64,000 nucleotides of DNA, from the NCBI RefSeq assembly GCF_000158815.1, contig NZ_GG657738.1, positions 2,771,663-2,835,662 on the forward strand. Direction: 5' to 3'. How positions within the stretch are numbered: position 1 is the first letter of the stretch; each line of letters begins with the position of its first letter. Of this stretch, positions 8,762-18,204 are shown piece by piece. The notes beneath the pieces were generated by a model. The model saw only the letters and a program-made list of their open reading frames with translations, was not told where the DNA came from and ran no database searches. Position numbers and translations under genes: made by a program. The stretch comes from Micromonospora sp. ATCC 39149 (lineage in GTDB: Bacteria > Actinomycetota > Actinomycetes > Mycobacteriales > Micromonosporaceae).

Positions 8762-10260
8762 CCGATCAACCTTTCCCGCAGGGGGCGTACGACATGGCGG
8801 CCGATCAGCGGCCAGAGCAGCACCACGGCGATCGTGGCGTAGATCGACCAGGACACCCAGCCGCCGAGCAGGCCGTGCAGCTCGCCGCCGGACAGTTGCA
8901 GCGCCCGCCGGCCCTGGAGTTCGGCGCGCGGGCCGAGGATCACGCCGACGATCAGCGGCAGGATCGGCAGCCCGAACCGCCGCATGCCGAACCCGAGCAG
9001 GCCCAGCGCGAGGAGCAGGAACAGGTCGAACGGCGCGGCGTTGACCGCGTACGCGCCCATCGAGGCGAAGAACAAGATGCCGGCGTACAGGTACGGGCGG
9101 GGAATCCGCAGCAGGCGCGCCCAGACCGGCGCGAGCGGCAGGTTGAGCACGAGCAGCAGCAGGTTGCCCACGAACAGGCTGGCGATCAGCGTCCAGACCA
9201 GGCCGGACTCCCGCTCGAACAGCAGCGGGCCTGGCTGGATGCCGTACTGCTGGAAGGCGGCCAGCATCACCGCGGCGGTGGCGTTGGTGGGCAGGCCGAT
9301 GGCCAGCATCGGCACGAGCGTGCCGGCGGCGGAGGCGTTGTTCGCGGCCTCCGGCCCGGCGACGCCCTCGATCGCGCCCCGGCCGAACTCCTCCGGGTGC
9401 TTCGTGAGCTTCTTCTCGGTGGCGTACGACAGGAAGGTGGGGATCTCCGCCCCGCCCGCCGGCAGCGCACCGAACGGGAACCCGTACGCGGTGCCGCGCA
9501 GCCACGGCTTCCACGACCGCTGCCAGTCCTGGCGACCCATCCACGGCCGGCCCACTTCGATCACCTCGGCGGCCCGGCGGCGCAGGTGCGCGGCGATCCA
9601 GAGCGCCTCGCCGACGGCGAAGATGCCAACGGCCACCACGACCACGTCGATGCCGTCGGCGAGTTGCGGGACGCCCAGAGTGAGCCGCTGTTGGCCGCTG
9701 ACCATGTCGATGCCGACCATGCCGATGACGAGGCCGAGCAACAGCGACGCGAAGCCGCGCACCCGGGACGCGCCGAGCACGGCGGTGACCGCCACGAACG
9801 ACAGCAGCATCAGCGCGAAGTAGTCCGGCGCGCCGAGGCCGATCGCGAACGCGACGACCGGCGGGGTGACCACGACCAGCAGCAGGGTGGCGATGGTGCC
9901 GGCGACGAACGAGCCGATCGCGGCGGTGGCGAGGGCCTGCGCGGCCCGGCCCGCCTTCGCCATCTTGTTGCCCTCGATCGCGGTCACCACCGACGACGAC
10001 TCGCCGGGGGTGTTGAGCAGGATCGAGGTGGTGGAGCCGCCGTACATGCCGCCGTAGAAGATGCCGGCGAACATGATGAACGCCTGGGTGGGCTCCATCC
10101 CGTACGTCACCGGCAGCAGCAGCGCCACGGTCATGGCCGGGCCGATGCCGGGCAGCACGCCGACGGCGGTGCCGATCGTCACGCCGAGCAGCGCGATCAG
10201 CAGGTTCATCGGGGTCACCACGTTGGCGAACCCGTCGAGCAGGTTGCTCAGGTTGTCCAT
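8758..10260 (-). CDS. tctA: Tripartite tricarboxylate transporter large permease TctA
   Basis: 500 residues, multi-helix membrane protein of the TctA/DUF112 family. Diagnostic stretches are [21 protein letters not shown] near the start, [47 protein letters not shown] and [24 protein letters not shown]. It forms the membrane channel with TctB and receives substrate, typically a citrate-like or other carboxylate, from TctC. The start is one base from the tctB stop. The operon tctC-tctB-tctA-usp faces a CitAB-like sensor system. Confidence 0.93.
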   Translation of the reverse strand: MDNLSNLLDGFANVVTPMNLLIALLGVTIGTAVGVLPGIGPAMTVALLLPVTYGMEPTQAFIMFAGIFYGGMYGGSTTSILLNTPGESSSVVTAIEGNKMAKAGRAAQALATAAIGSFVAGTIATLLLVVVTPPVVAFAIGLGAPDYFALMLLSFVAVTAVLGASRVRGFASLLLGLVIGMVGIDMVSGQQRLTLGVPQLADGIDVVVVAVGIFAVGEALWIAAHLRRRAAEVIEVGRPWMGRQDWQRSWKPWLRGTAYGFPFGALPAGGAEIPTFLSYATEKKLTKHPEEFGRGAIEGVAGPEAANNASAAGTLVPMLAIGLPTNATAAVMLAAFQQYGIQPGPLLFERESGLVWTLIASLFVGNLLLLVLNLPLAPVWARLLRIPRPYLYAGILFFASMGAYAVNAAPFDLFLLLALGLLGFGMRRFGLPILPLIVGVILGPRAELQGRRALQLSGGELHGLLGGWVSWSIYATIAVVLLWPLIGRHVVRPLRERLIG

Positions 10261-10878
10261 CTACAGGATCCCTTGCAGCACGCCGGCGGGCAGGCTGACG
10301 CCGAGCCCGATGGCGAACGTGTAGAAGGTGACCAGCGACAGCACGACGGCGATCAGCAGGTTCCGCACGTGGTGCCGGTTGCCCAGCGCGAACGCCGAGC
10401 CCCAGAACAGCAGCGCCCCGCTGATGACCCAGCCGAGCCGGTCGATCAGCACGGCGTTGACCAGGAAAGCACCGATCAGCAGCAGGACGGTCCGCCAGTC
10501 GATCGGGGTGGTCAGGTCGACGTCCTCGCCGGCCTCCGGCTCGCCCCGGCCGCCCCGTACCACGTCAACGGCGTAGACGACGGCCACGACCAGCAGCAGC
10601 GCGCCGAGCAGGATCGGCACGGGCTTCGGGCCGATCGGGTCGGCGGGGCTGATCGCGTGCCCGATGCGCAGGGCGTCCGCGATGACCAGGCCGCCGACCA
10701 GCGCGAGGAAGGCGCAGACCCCGTACTGGGCCCGGTCGCCGCCCGGGGCCGCGGCCTGCGCGGCCTGCGTGACACCGCCCGGCGGCGGGGCGTCGTCCGC
10801 CCCGGGCCGGTCCGGCTCCCGTTCGGGGTACGCCGGCGGCGCGCCGCCGGCGTCCGGTCGGGTCGCCTGGCCGATCAT
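10261..10878 (-). CDS. tctB: Tripartite tricarboxylate transporter small permease TctB
   Basis: 205 residues. A Pro/Ala-rich cytoplasmic N-terminus of about 48 residues is followed by four predicted helices (YGVCAFLALVGGLVIADALR, VPILLGALLLVVAVVYAVDVV, VLLLIGAFLVNAVLIDRLGWV and LLIAVVLSLVTFYTFAIGLGVSLP). Size and topology match TctB. ATG 10878 overlaps the tctC stop (ATGA). The small subunit is poorly conserved in sequence, so position between tctC and tctA is the main support. Confidence 0.88.
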   Translation of the reverse strand: MIGQATRPDAGGAPPAYPEREPDRPGADDAPPPGGVTQAAQAAAPGGDRAQYGVCAFLALVGGLVIADALRIGHAISPADPIGPKPVPILLGALLLVVAVVYAVDVVRGGRGEPEAGEDVDLTTPIDWRTVLLLIGAFLVNAVLIDRLGWVISGALLFWGSAFALGNRHHVRNLLIAVVLSLVTFYTFAIGLGVSLPAGVLQGIL

Positions 10879-11885
10879 GCCAGCCCGAGCTGCTTGAGCA
10901 GGTCGGCCACCGACCTGTCCTGCTCGGTGAGGAAGGTGGCGAAGGCGTCGCCGGTGACGAAGGCGTCGGTCCAGCCGCGCTTGGTCAGCTCGGCCTTCCA
11001 CTGCGCGGACTCGTGCATTCTGGTCAGCGCGTCGATCCACACCTGCTTGTCGGCGTCGGAGATGCCGGGCGGCGCCACGATGCCCCGCCAGTTCGTGAAG
11101 ACCAGGTCGATGCCGGACGCCTTGAGCGTCGGCACGTCCTTCAGCGCCTCGACCGGCGCTTCGCTGGTGACCGCGAGGACCCGGAGTTGGCCGGCCTCGA
11201 CCTGGTCGAGGAACTCGCCGAAGCCGCTGGCACCGAAGGCCACCTTGCCGCCGAGCAGGGCCGGCAGCAGCTCACCGCCGCCGTCGTACGAGACGTAGTT
11301 GACCTGGCGGGGGTCGATGCCGACGGTCTTCGCGAGTTGCATGGGCAGCAGGTGGTCGGGGCCGCCGGGCGACGAGCCGCCGCCGACGGCGAGGCCCTTC
11401 GGGTTGGCCTTCCAGGCCGTGACCAGGTCGCCGATCGTCCGGTACGGCGAGTCCTTCGGCACCACGATCGCGCCGGCCTCCTCGATGAGCTTGGCCAGCG
11501 GGGTGGTCTGGGTGAGCGTCGCCTGCGACTTGGAGGTGTACGAGGCACCGACCACGCCCAGCCCCATCAGCATGGCGAGCTTGCCGTTGTCCTTCTCGTT
11601 GACGGTGCGCTGGAGGCCGACGGTGCCGCCGGCGCCGGGCAGGTTGAACACCTGCAGCCCGGTGGCGATCTTCGCGTCTTCCATGACCTTCGCGGCGGTG
11701 CGGGCGGTGGTGTCGTACCCGCCGCCGGGGGTGTTCGGCACCATGATCCGCAGGCCGGTCGCCGGCCCGCCGCCGCCACCGGAGCCGCCCTTGGCGCTGT
11801 CGGCGGTGGCACCGCAGGCGCCCAGCGCCAGCGCCGTGACGGCGGCGACGCCCATGACCAGCACGTTTCTCCGAGTTGCCATCAT
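10875..11885 (-). CDS. tctC: Tricarboxylate-binding lipoprotein TctC (Bug-type receptor)
   Basis: 336 residues. The signal peptide ends in a lipobox LALGACG (Cys 24), so the receptor is anchored outside the membrane. The mature part has the Bug/TctC landmarks: IMVPNTPGGGYDTTARTAA, FNLPGAGGTVGLQR, AVGGGSSPGGPDHLLPMQLAKTVG, NYVSYDGGGELLPALLGGKV and FTNWRGIVAPPGISD. It captures a carboxylate and delivers it to TctAB. It is the first gene of the operon, divergent from the histidine kinase gene with a 96-base shared upstream region. Confidence 0.93.
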   Translation of the reverse strand: MMATRRNVLVMGVAAVTALALGACGATADSAKGGSGGGGGPATGLRIMVPNTPGGGYDTTARTAAKVMEDAKIATGLQVFNLPGAGGTVGLQRTVNEKDNGKLAMLMGLGVVGASYTSKSQATLTQTTPLAKLIEEAGAIVVPKDSPYRTIGDLVTAWKANPKGLAVGGGSSPGGPDHLLPMQLAKTVGIDPRQVNYVSYDGGGELLPALLGGKVAFGASGFGEFLDQVEAGQLRVLAVTSEAPVEALKDVPTLKASGIDLVFTNWRGIVAPPGISDADKQVWIDALTRMHESAQWKAELTKRGWTDAFVTGDAFATFLTEQDRSVADLLKQLGLA

Positions 11886-11981
11886 GTTTCTCTTCCGTTT
11901 CGAAGGGGTCCGGCGGCAAGATGATGGCTTCCGGACGGGCGTGCCGTCTGCCTTCTGTCACCAGCGGAGATTGAGGTCTTT

Positions 11982-13619
11982 GTGGTCGTGGTCACTCCCC
12001 GCCGCACCCTGGCCGGGCAGTTGCTGGTCCTCCAGCTCGCGATCATCGTCGTCGTGCTGGTGGCGGTGGCCGCCGTGTCGCTGGCCCAGTCGGCGGCCAC
12101 CTTCAACCGGGTCGAGGGGCGGCGCGTGGCGGCCCTCGGCGAGCAACTCGCCGGCAGCCCGCTGCTGCGCGACCGGCTGAACACGCCAGCGCCGGCGGAA
12201 CTGGTCGCCCCGCTGGTGCAGAACGCGCGTACCCAGTCGGGGGTGACCTCGGTGACCGTGGCGGACGCCCGGGGCCGGGTGATCAGCTCCACCGACCCGA
12301 CCCTGGTGGGCACCCCGCTGGTGCTCGGCGACCCCCGGGTGGTGCGAGGGCGAAGCTGGTCGGGCGAGTTGGCGATCGGCGGGTCACGGGAACTGGTGGC
12401 CCAGGTGCCGGTGCTCGGCGCCGGGGCGGAGAACCTCGGCGACCAGCTCGGCGTGGTGGTGATCGGGGAGGCGGCGCCGAGCTGGTCGGCGCGGCTGGTC
12501 GGCGCGTCGTCGTACCTGTTCACCTACCTCGGCATCGCCAGCCTGCTCGGGGTCGTCGGGTCGTGGCTGCTGGCCCGGCGGATCAAGCGGCAGACGCTGG
12601 GACTGGAGCCCCGGGAGATCGCCGGGCTGGCTGAGCACCGGGAGGCGCTGCTGCACGGCATCGCCGAGGGGGTGATCGCCCTGGACCCGCAGCAGCGGGT
12701 CACCCTGGTCAACGCGGTCGGCAGCAGGCTGCTCGACCTGCCCGAGCAGTGCCTCGGCCGCAGCCTCGCCGACCTGCGGATCTCCGGCCGGCTGCGGGAC
12801 GTGCTGGCCGGCACCGGCGACCCGGAGGCGCGCGACGAGGTGGTCGTCCGGGGCGGTCGGGTGCTGGTGATGAACCGGATGACGGTGGTCAAGGACGGCC
12901 GTCGGCTCGGCTCGGTCACCACCCTGCGGGACCGCACCGAGCTGGCCCGGCTGGAACGGGAGATCGGGTCGTTCCGCAGCACCACCGAGCTGCTCCGGGC
13001 GCAGACCCACGAGTTCGCCAACCAGCTGCACACCATCTCCGGGCTGATCCAGATCGGCGAGCACGACGAGGTGGTCCGGTACGTCGACGCGCTGAGCCAG
13101 CACCGGGCCTCGCTGGACCTCACGGTGACCAGCCGGATCCACGACACGGCGGTGGCCGCGCTGCTGATGGCGAAGTCGGCGCTGGCCGCCGAGCGACGGG
13201 TGGAGCTGCGGATCTCCGAACGGACCGGCCTGGACCGGCTGGAGCCGGGGCTGGCCGTGGACGTCGCCACGGTGCTCGGCAACCTGGTCGACAACGCGGT
13301 GGAAGCGGTCGCGGACGGGACGGCGCGGGACGGCGACCGGCCAGCCTGGGTGGAGGTCGAGCTGCGCCGGGACGCCGCGTCGGTCGAGATCGTCGTGCGG
13401 GACTCCGGGCCGGGGGTAGCGCCGGAACTCGCCCAGGAGGTCTTCACGCACGGCTTCACCACGAAGGCGGCGCAGGGCGGGGAGCGCGGCATCGGGCTGG
13501 CGCTCACCCGGCTGGTGTGCAAGCGTCGCGGCGGCGAGGTCGCGGTCACGAACACCACGGAGGGTGCCATGTTCACCGCCCGGATGTCGGTGACCGCCGT
13601 CGCGGAGGCGGTCTCATGA
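11982..13619 (+). CDS. CitA/DcuS-like sensor histidine kinase
   Basis: 545 residues. Two membrane helices (about residues 10-35 and 170-195) flank an extracytoplasmic PAS-type sensor (about 40-165) with the family feature TSVTVADARGRVISSTDPTLVG. A cytoplasmic PAS follows (EGVIALDPQQRVTLVNAVGS), then a Spo0B-type dimerisation box with the phospho-His in RAQTHEFANQLHTISGLIQIG, then the ATPase with NLVDNAVEAV and GERGIGLALTRLVC. It probably senses a di- or tricarboxylate and controls the divergent tct operon. Its stop overlaps the response regulator start. Confidence 0.92.
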   Translation: MVVVTPRRTLAGQLLVLQLAIIVVVLVAVAAVSLAQSAATFNRVEGRRVAALGEQLAGSPLLRDRLNTPAPAELVAPLVQNARTQSGVTSVTVADARGRVISSTDPTLVGTPLVLGDPRVVRGRSWSGELAIGGSRELVAQVPVLGAGAENLGDQLGVVVIGEAAPSWSARLVGASSYLFTYLGIASLLGVVGSWLLARRIKRQTLGLEPREIAGLAEHREALLHGIAEGVIALDPQQRVTLVNAVGSRLLDLPEQCLGRSLADLRISGRLRDVLAGTGDPEARDEVVVRGGRVLVMNRMTVVKDGRRLGSVTTLRDRTELARLEREIGSFRSTTELLRAQTHEFANQLHTISGLIQIGEHDEVVRYVDALSQHRASLDLTVTSRIHDTAVAALLMAKSALAAERRVELRISERTGLDRLEPGLAVDVATVLGNLVDNAVEAVADGTARDGDRPAWVEVELRRDAASVEIVVRDSGPGVAPELAQEVFTHGFTTKAAQGGERGIGLALTRLVCKRRGGEVAVTNTTEGAMFTARMSVTAVAEAVS

Positions 13620-14290
13620 TCGACGTGCTGATCGTCGACGACGACTTCATGGTCGCCCGGATCCACCGGGGGTTCGTCGAGCGCGTCGACGGTTTCCGGG
13701 TCGTCGGCACCGCGAGCACCGGGGAGCAGGCCGTTGCCGCCGTCGACGAGCTCCGCCCCGACCTGGTGCTGCTCGATCTCTACCTGCCGGACATGTTCGG
13801 CCTGGACGTGGTGACCCGGCTGCGCGCCGCCAGGCACGACTGCGACGTCCTGGTCATCAGCGCCGCCCGGGAGGCCGAGGCCGTCCGTCGCGCGGTCCGC
13901 TACGGCGCGGTCAACTACCTGCTCAAACCGTTCCACTTCGACGAGTTGCGGGCCCGGCTGGAGCAGTACGCCGCCCGGCGCAACTCGCCCCGGGCTGCCG
14001 TGGTCAGCGACCAGGCCGACGTCGACCGCGTGCTGTCCCGGGTCGGCGCGCACATTCCCACCTCGGCGCTGCCCCGGGGCCTGAGCCCCGAGACCGCCGA
14101 GCTGGTCGAGCGCGCCCTGCGCGAGCACACCGGCACGCTCTCGGCCGCCGAGTGCGCCGACCGGGTGGGGATCTCCCGGGTCAGCGCCCGCCGTTACCTG
14201 GAGCACTTCTCGGACACCGGTCGGGCGGAGGTGAGCCTGCGGTATGGCGTAGCCGGCCGGCCGGAGCGCCGCTACCGCTGGACGGGATGA
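13616..14290 (+). CDS. CitB/DpiA-type response regulator
   Basis: 224 residues. The receiver domain starts MIDVLIVDDDFMVARIHRGF, with the phospho-Asp at residue 54 (LLDLYLPDMFG) and Lys in NYLLKPFHF. The C-terminal part (TLSAAECADRVGISRVSARRYLEHF) is the helix-turn-helix typical of CitB/DcuR regulators. ATG 13616 overlaps the kinase stop (ATGA). It most likely activates the divergent tctCBA-usp operon in response to its substrate. Confidence 0.92.
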   Translation: MIDVLIVDDDFMVARIHRGFVERVDGFRVVGTASTGEQAVAAVDELRPDLVLLDLYLPDMFGLDVVTRLRAARHDCDVLVISAAREAEAVRRAVRYGAVNYLLKPFHFDELRARLEQYAARRNSPRAAVVSDQADVDRVLSRVGAHIPTSALPRGLSPETAELVERALREHTGTLSAAECADRVGISRVSARRYLEHFSDTGRAEVSLRYGVAGRPERRYRWTG

Positions 14291-14347
14291 CCCCGTCCGC
14301 CCGGCAGGCGGCCGGGCCCGGCCGGTGGGGGCCCGCCGGGCGGCCGA

Positions 14348-15031
14348 TCAGGGCTCGAACTTGTAGCCCAGGCCCCGGACGGTGACGATGAAACGCGGCG
14401 CGGACGGCTCCGGCTCGATCTTCGAGCGCAGCCGCTTGACGTGCACGTCGAGGGTCTTCGTGTCGCCCACGTAGTCGGCGCCCCAGACCCGGTCGATGAG
14501 CTGGCCCCGGGTCAACACCCGGCCGGCGTTGCGCAGCAACAGCTCCAGCAGCTCGAACTCCTTGAGCGGGAGCTGGACGGTGCCCCCGTCCACGGTGACC
14601 ACGTGCCGCTCGATGTCCATCCGCACCGGGCCGGCCGCCAGGGTAGGCGCTCCCGACTCGGCCACGTCGGGGCTCTGCCGGCGCAGCACCGCCCGGATCC
14701 GGGCCACCAGCTCCCGGGGCGAGTACGGCTTGGTCACGTAGTCGTCGGCCCCGATCTCCAGGCCGACCACCTTGTCGATTTCGCTGTCCCGCGCGGTGAC
14801 CATGATGATCGGCACGTGCGAGCGCTGGCGGAGCTGCCGGCACACCTCGGTCCCGGACATCTCGGGCAGCATCAGGTCGAGCAACACGATGTCCGCGCCC
14901 GTCCGGTCGAACTCGGTGAGGGCGGACGGGCCGGTGGCCGCGACCGAGACCTCGAAGCCCTCCTTGCGGAGCATGTACGACAGGGCGTCGGAGAACGACT
15001 CCTCGTCCTCGACCACCAGAACGCGGCTCAA
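14348..15031 (-). CDS. regX3: OmpR-family response regulator RegX3/PhoP type
   Basis: 227 residues. Receiver domain with acidic VVEDEES, phospho-Asp 52 in LLDLMLPEMSG and VTKPYSPREL; then an OmpR winged helix ending VDVHVKRLRSKIE-like (LDVHVKRLRSKIEPEPSAP) and FIVTVRGLGYKFEP. The start is a TTG at 15031, preceded at good spacing by GAAAGGAA; the receiver fold begins right there. It lies 13 bases downstream of the kinase gene. Gene order with the kinase, the divergent phoU and nearby gpmA matches the SenX3-RegX3 / PhoR-PhoP phosphate system of actinobacteria. Confidence 0.92.
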   Translation of the reverse strand: MSRVLVVEDEESFSDALSYMLRKEGFEVSVAATGPSALTEFDRTGADIVLLDLMLPEMSGTEVCRQLRQRSHVPIIMVTARDSEIDKVVGLEIGADDYVTKPYSPRELVARIRAVLRRQSPDVAESGAPTLAAGPVRMDIERHVVTVDGGTVQLPLKEFELLELLLRNAGRVLTRGQLIDRVWGADYVGDTKTLDVHVKRLRSKIEPEPSAPRFIVTVRGLGYKFEP

Positions 15032-15044
15032 CGGGGTATTCCTT

Positions 15045-16355
15045 TCATAGCGGTCGGACCTGCCGAGGCTCGGCCGGGCCGGCCTCGATCCCACCGGGTG
15101 ACGGTGTCGGCAGCAGGTCGTCCGGTGGACGGGCGGGCAGCCGAAGGGTGAACGTCGACCCACCACCAAGAGTGCTCGACACCTCGACCCGGCCGCCATG
15201 GTTGCTGGCGATGTGTTTGACGATGGCCAGGCCGAGGCCGGTGCCGCCGGTGGCCCGGGAGCGGGCCTGGTCGGCCCGGTAGAACCGTTCGAAGATCCGC
15301 TCGACGTCCGTCGGCGCGATCCCGATCCCCTGGTCGGCGACGGAGATCGTGACGTGCTCGTCGTCGGCCTGGGTGGCGACCCGGACCGTGGTGTCCTCGC
15401 CGGAGTAGGTGATGGCGTTCTCGACCAGGTTCGCCACGGCGGTGGCGAGCTGGGAGTCGCTGCCGTACATGGTAAGGCCGCGCTCACCCTCGGTGATTAC
15501 CTCGACCCGTCGGGCGGCGGCGGTGGTGCGGGTGCGGTCGACCACCTCGGCGATGACCCAGTCGACGGCGACCGGCTCCGGGGCAGGCTGCGGCTCGGCC
15601 CCCTGGAGCCGGGTCAGTTCCAGCAGTTCCTGCACCAGCCGTCCCAGCCGGGTCGACTCGTGCTGGATGCGCTCGGCGAACCGGCGCGCGGCGACCAGGT
15701 CCTCGGAGAGGTCGGGGGCCGCCGCGCCGGCCGGCTCGGTGGCGTCCAGCAGCGCCTCGGCGAGCAGTTGCAGGGCACCGATAGGCGTCTTCAGCTCGTG
15801 GCTGACGTTGGCCACGAAGTCCCGGCGGACCCGCGCCAGCCGGTGCGACTCGGTGACGTCGGCCGCCTCGACGGCCACGTGCCCGCCGCCGATGGCCATC
15901 GCCCGCAGGTGCACGCCGAGCGGGTCGGGGCCGGAGGCGTCGCGGCCGCGCGGCAGGTCCAGCTCGATCTCGCGCCGCACGCCGGTGCGCCGGACCTGAC
16001 CCGCGAGGGTACGGATCAACGGGTGCGCGGCGATCGAGCCGGGCGTGGCCCCGGTGCGGAGCAGCCCCATCGCGCGGGCCGCCGGATTGACCAGGACCGG
16101 CACGTCGTCGGGGCCGAGCACCACGACGCCGGCCCGCAGCGAGTCCACGGTTCGGCGGCCCAGGCTGGAGAGGCCCGCCTGCTGATCGTCGACCATCACG
16201 GGCCTCCCCCTGGTCTGGGACAGGCGGCCGGCGCCGCCGCGTCCGGCGGCCGGGCCGCGGCGGTGCCACGCCCGTACGAGCCGGGGCAGCAGCGAACCGA
16301 TGGCCAGTCCGGCCACCAGCGCCACGACCACCGCCGTCGTCACCGCCCATTCCAC
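15045..16355 (-). CDS. senX3: Phosphate-sensing histidine kinase SenX3/PhoR type
   Basis: 436 residues. One N-terminal membrane helix (about 5-28) and a short basic linker lead to a PAS-like domain (GVVVLGPDDVPVLVNPAARA). The H box is RRDFVANVSHELKTPIGAL (phospho-His 186), followed by NLVENAITYS, DQGIGIAPTDVERIFERFYR and GTGLGLAIVKHI. It phosphorylates the regulator encoded just downstream. The start is the GTG at 16355, six bases after a -10-like TACGAT (minus strand), so the mRNA may be leaderless. A PHO-box unit sits at the -35 position. Confidence 0.93.
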   Translation of the reverse strand: MEWAVTTAVVVALVAGLAIGSLLPRLVRAWHRRGPAAGRGGAGRLSQTRGRPVMVDDQQAGLSSLGRRTVDSLRAGVVVLGPDDVPVLVNPAARAMGLLRTGATPGSIAAHPLIRTLAGQVRRTGVRREIELDLPRGRDASGPDPLGVHLRAMAIGGGHVAVEAADVTESHRLARVRRDFVANVSHELKTPIGALQLLAEALLDATEPAGAAAPDLSEDLVAARRFAERIQHESTRLGRLVQELLELTRLQGAEPQPAPEPVAVDWVIAEVVDRTRTTAAARRVEVITEGERGLTMYGSDSQLATAVANLVENAITYSGEDTTVRVATQADDEHVTISVADQGIGIAPTDVERIFERFYRADQARSRATGGTGLGLAIVKHIASNHGGRVEVSSTLGGGSTFTLRLPARPPDDLLPTPSPGGIEAGPAEPRQVRPL

Positions 16356-16361
16356 CGGGCG

Positions 16362-16386
16362 ATCGTAGGGTCATTGTTCACCCGAA
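16362..16386 (-). promoter_or_regulatory. senX3 promoter with a PHO-box unit
   Basis: Minus-strand TACGAT (16362-16367) lies 6 bases before the GTG start of senX3. A plus-strand 11-base unit beginning GTTCACC occupies 16376-16386, upstream of that -10 and next to its -35 position. GTTCACC-type units are the known binding sites of PhoP/RegX3 regulators, so autoregulation is likely. Confidence 0.5.
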
Positions 16387-16427
16387 GATCGCCACAAACA
16401 GGATGAAACGCTCTCGCTTCCGGCAAT

Positions 16428-16492
16428 GTTCACTCCTCGGTCCCGCGTCGTTCACCGGCGTTCACCTCCGATCATCTCCCCCGGCCTACGGT
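16428..16492 (+). promoter_or_regulatory. PHO-box array and promoter upstream of phoU
   Basis: Four near-contiguous direct-repeat units start GTTCACT (16428), GGTCCCG (16439), GTTCACC (16450) and GTTCACC (16460), spaced 11, 11 and 10 bases. This is the layout of Streptomyces-type PHO boxes. A -10-like TACGGT lies at 16487-16492, so the last unit covers the -35 region, as expected for an activator. The downstream gene is phoU after about 70 bases. Confidence 0.68.
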
Positions 16493-16569
16493 GGTCGCGC
16501 ACCCTGCCAGAGCCTGCGCCGGCGCCCGTACCCCATCGGGCCGGCGACCACCGACCACAGGACGTGATG

Positions 16570-17223
16570 ATGCGCGACGAGTTCCGGGCCGACCTCCAGA
16601 TTGTCAGCCAGCTGCTGGTGGACATGGCCGAGGCCATCCGCGCGGCCATGCGCCAGGCCACCCACGCCCTGCTCACCGCCGACCGCCGGGCCGCCGAGAA
16701 CGTGATCGAGCGGGACGCCGAGATCGACGAGCTGTACCGGCACGTCGAGGAGCGGGTCTGCGACCTGCTGGCCCGGCAGGCCCCCGTCGCCTCCGACCTG
16801 CGCGCCATGATCACCGCCCTGCACGTGGCCGCCGACCTGGAGCGGATGGGCGACCTGGCCGACCACGTCGCGAAGACCGCGCTGCGCCGGCACCCCTCGC
16901 CGGCCGTACCGGCGGAGCTGCGGCCGATCTTCGTCGACATGGCGTCGGTCGCGGACCGGATGGCCGAGAAGATCGGCTCGGTGCTGGCCAAGCCCGACGC
17001 GGACCTCGCCGCCGAGCTGGACCGCGACGACGACGCGATGGACGACCTGCACAAGAGCCTGTTCGGGGTGCTGCTCAGCGACGACTGGCCGTACGGGGTG
17101 GAGACGGCGATCGACGGCACCCTGCTGGGCCGCTTCTACGAGCGGTTCGCCGACCACGCCGTCAACGCCGGCGAGCACGTCGTCTACCTGATCACCGGGG
17201 AGCCCGCCGCCGCGACCGAGTGA
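16570..17223 (+). CDS. phoU: Phosphate uptake regulator PhoU
   Basis: 217 residues, the normal PhoU length, made of two three-helix bundles. Motifs include LVDMAEAIRAAMRQATHALL, ENVIERDAEIDELYRHVEERVCDLLARQAPVASDLR (the E/DxxxD metal-binding helix) and YERFADHAVNAGEHVVYLITGE at the end. It links phosphate transport to the SenX3 kinase. GTG 16564, ATG 16567 and ATG 16570 are all in frame; AGGA at 16559-16562 best fits 16567 or 16570. It is divergent from senX3 and follows a PHO-box array. Confidence 0.93.
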   Translation: MRDEFRADLQIVSQLLVDMAEAIRAAMRQATHALLTADRRAAENVIERDAEIDELYRHVEERVCDLLARQAPVASDLRAMITALHVAADLERMGDLADHVAKTALRRHPSPAVPAELRPIFVDMASVADRMAEKIGSVLAKPDADLAAELDRDDDAMDDLHKSLFGVLLSDDWPYGVETAIDGTLLGRFYERFADHAVNAGEHVVYLITGEPAAATE

Positions 17224-17272
17224 GCACACGCACCGCCCGACGGGCGCCACGCGCCACGCCGACGGCGGCACG

Positions 17273-17328
17273 CGTCAGGCAGGGCCCCTTGTCATCGCCG
17301 AAGCGATGACAAGGGGCCCTGCCTGACG
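17273..17328. terminator. Bidirectional terminator-like perfect hairpin
   Basis: Two perfectly complementary 26-base arms (17273-17298 and 17303-17328) enclose the loop CGAA. It lies exactly between the convergent phoU and gpmA genes, whose stop codons end at 17223 and 17330. There is no U-run, so it may block transcription by structure alone. Its core GGGCCCCTTG resembles the dispersed repeat family noted elsewhere in the window. Confidence 0.7.
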
Positions 17329-17329
17329 G

Positions 17330-18097
17330 TCAGCGGCCCTGGTTGGCGACCGCCGCTGCGGCCTCCTTGGCAGCGGCCGGGTCGAGGTACGTCCCGCCGA
17401 GGACCTGCGGGCGCAACTGCGGGTCCAGGTCGTAGCGCAGCGGGATGCCGGTCGGGATGTTCAGCTTGGCGATCGCCTCGTCGGAGATCTGGTCGAGGTG
17501 CTTGACCAGGGCGCGCAGCGAGTTGCCGTGCGCGGCCACCAGCACCGTCCGGCCCGCCAGGATGTCCGGCACGATCGAGTCGTACCAGTACGGCAGCATC
17601 CGCTCGACGACGTCCTTGAGGCACTCGGTGCGCGGCATCAGCTCGGTGGGCAGCAGCGCGTACCGGGGGTCGCCGACCTGCGACCACTCGTCGTCGTCGG
17701 CGATCGGCGGCGGCGGGGTGTCGTACGACCGGCGCCAGAGCATGAACTGCTCCTCGCCGTACTCGTCCAGCGTCTGCTTCTTGTTCTTGCCCTGCAATGC
17801 GCCGTAGTGGCGCTCGTTGAGCCGCCACGACCGGCGCACCGCGATCCAGTGCCGGTCGGCGGCGTTCAGCGCCAGCTCGGCGGTGCGGATCGCCCGGCGC
17901 ATCACACTGGTGTGCACCACGTCCGGCAGCAGGCCGTGCTCGTGCATCAGCTCACCGCCGCGGCGCGCCTCCGCCTCGCCCTTGGCGGTCAGGTCGACGT
18001 CCACCCAGCCGGTGAAGAGGTTCTTCGCGTTCCAGTCGCTCTCGCCGTGCCGCAGCAGGACCAGCGTCCCGACGGTGGGCCCTTCGCTCGCAGTCAT
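17330..18097 (-). CDS. gpmA: 2,3-bisphosphoglycerate-dependent phosphoglycerate mutase
   Basis: 255 residues, standard for dPGM. The phospho-histidine motif is [19 protein letters not shown] (His 17). Other signatures are [28 protein letters not shown] and [17 protein letters not shown] with the second catalytic His. It interconverts 3- and 2-phosphoglycerate in glycolysis. ATG 18097 is chosen over 18124 because homologues start close to the RHGES motif. In M. tuberculosis gpm1 also lies between mshA and senX3. Confidence 0.95.
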   Translation of the reverse strand: MTASEGPTVGTLVLLRHGESDWNAKNLFTGWVDVDLTAKGEAEARRGGELMHEHGLLPDVVHTSVMRRAIRTAELALNAADRHWIAVRRSWRLNERHYGALQGKNKKQTLDEYGEEQFMLWRRSYDTPPPPIADDDEWSQVGDPRYALLPTELMPRTECLKDVVERMLPYWYDSIVPDILAGRTVLVAAHGNSLRALVKHLDQISDEAIAKLNIPTGIPLRYDLDPQLRPQVLGGTYLDPAAAKEAAAAVANQGR

Positions 18098-18204
18098 GCC
18101 GATCATCCTGCCGCACGCCGCCAACGGACACGCGGGGACCTGCGGTGACGACCACCACGTGGAAAAGCCGATGACCGACCTGCGACGCCGCGACTAGGGT
18201 GTAA

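Noticed and set aside
8794..11298. A plus-strand open frame of over 800 codons opposite tctABC
   Set aside because: High-GC antisense frame. Its product is Arg/Gln/Ala-rich low-complexity sequence without domains, while the minus strand gives three recognisable transporter genes.
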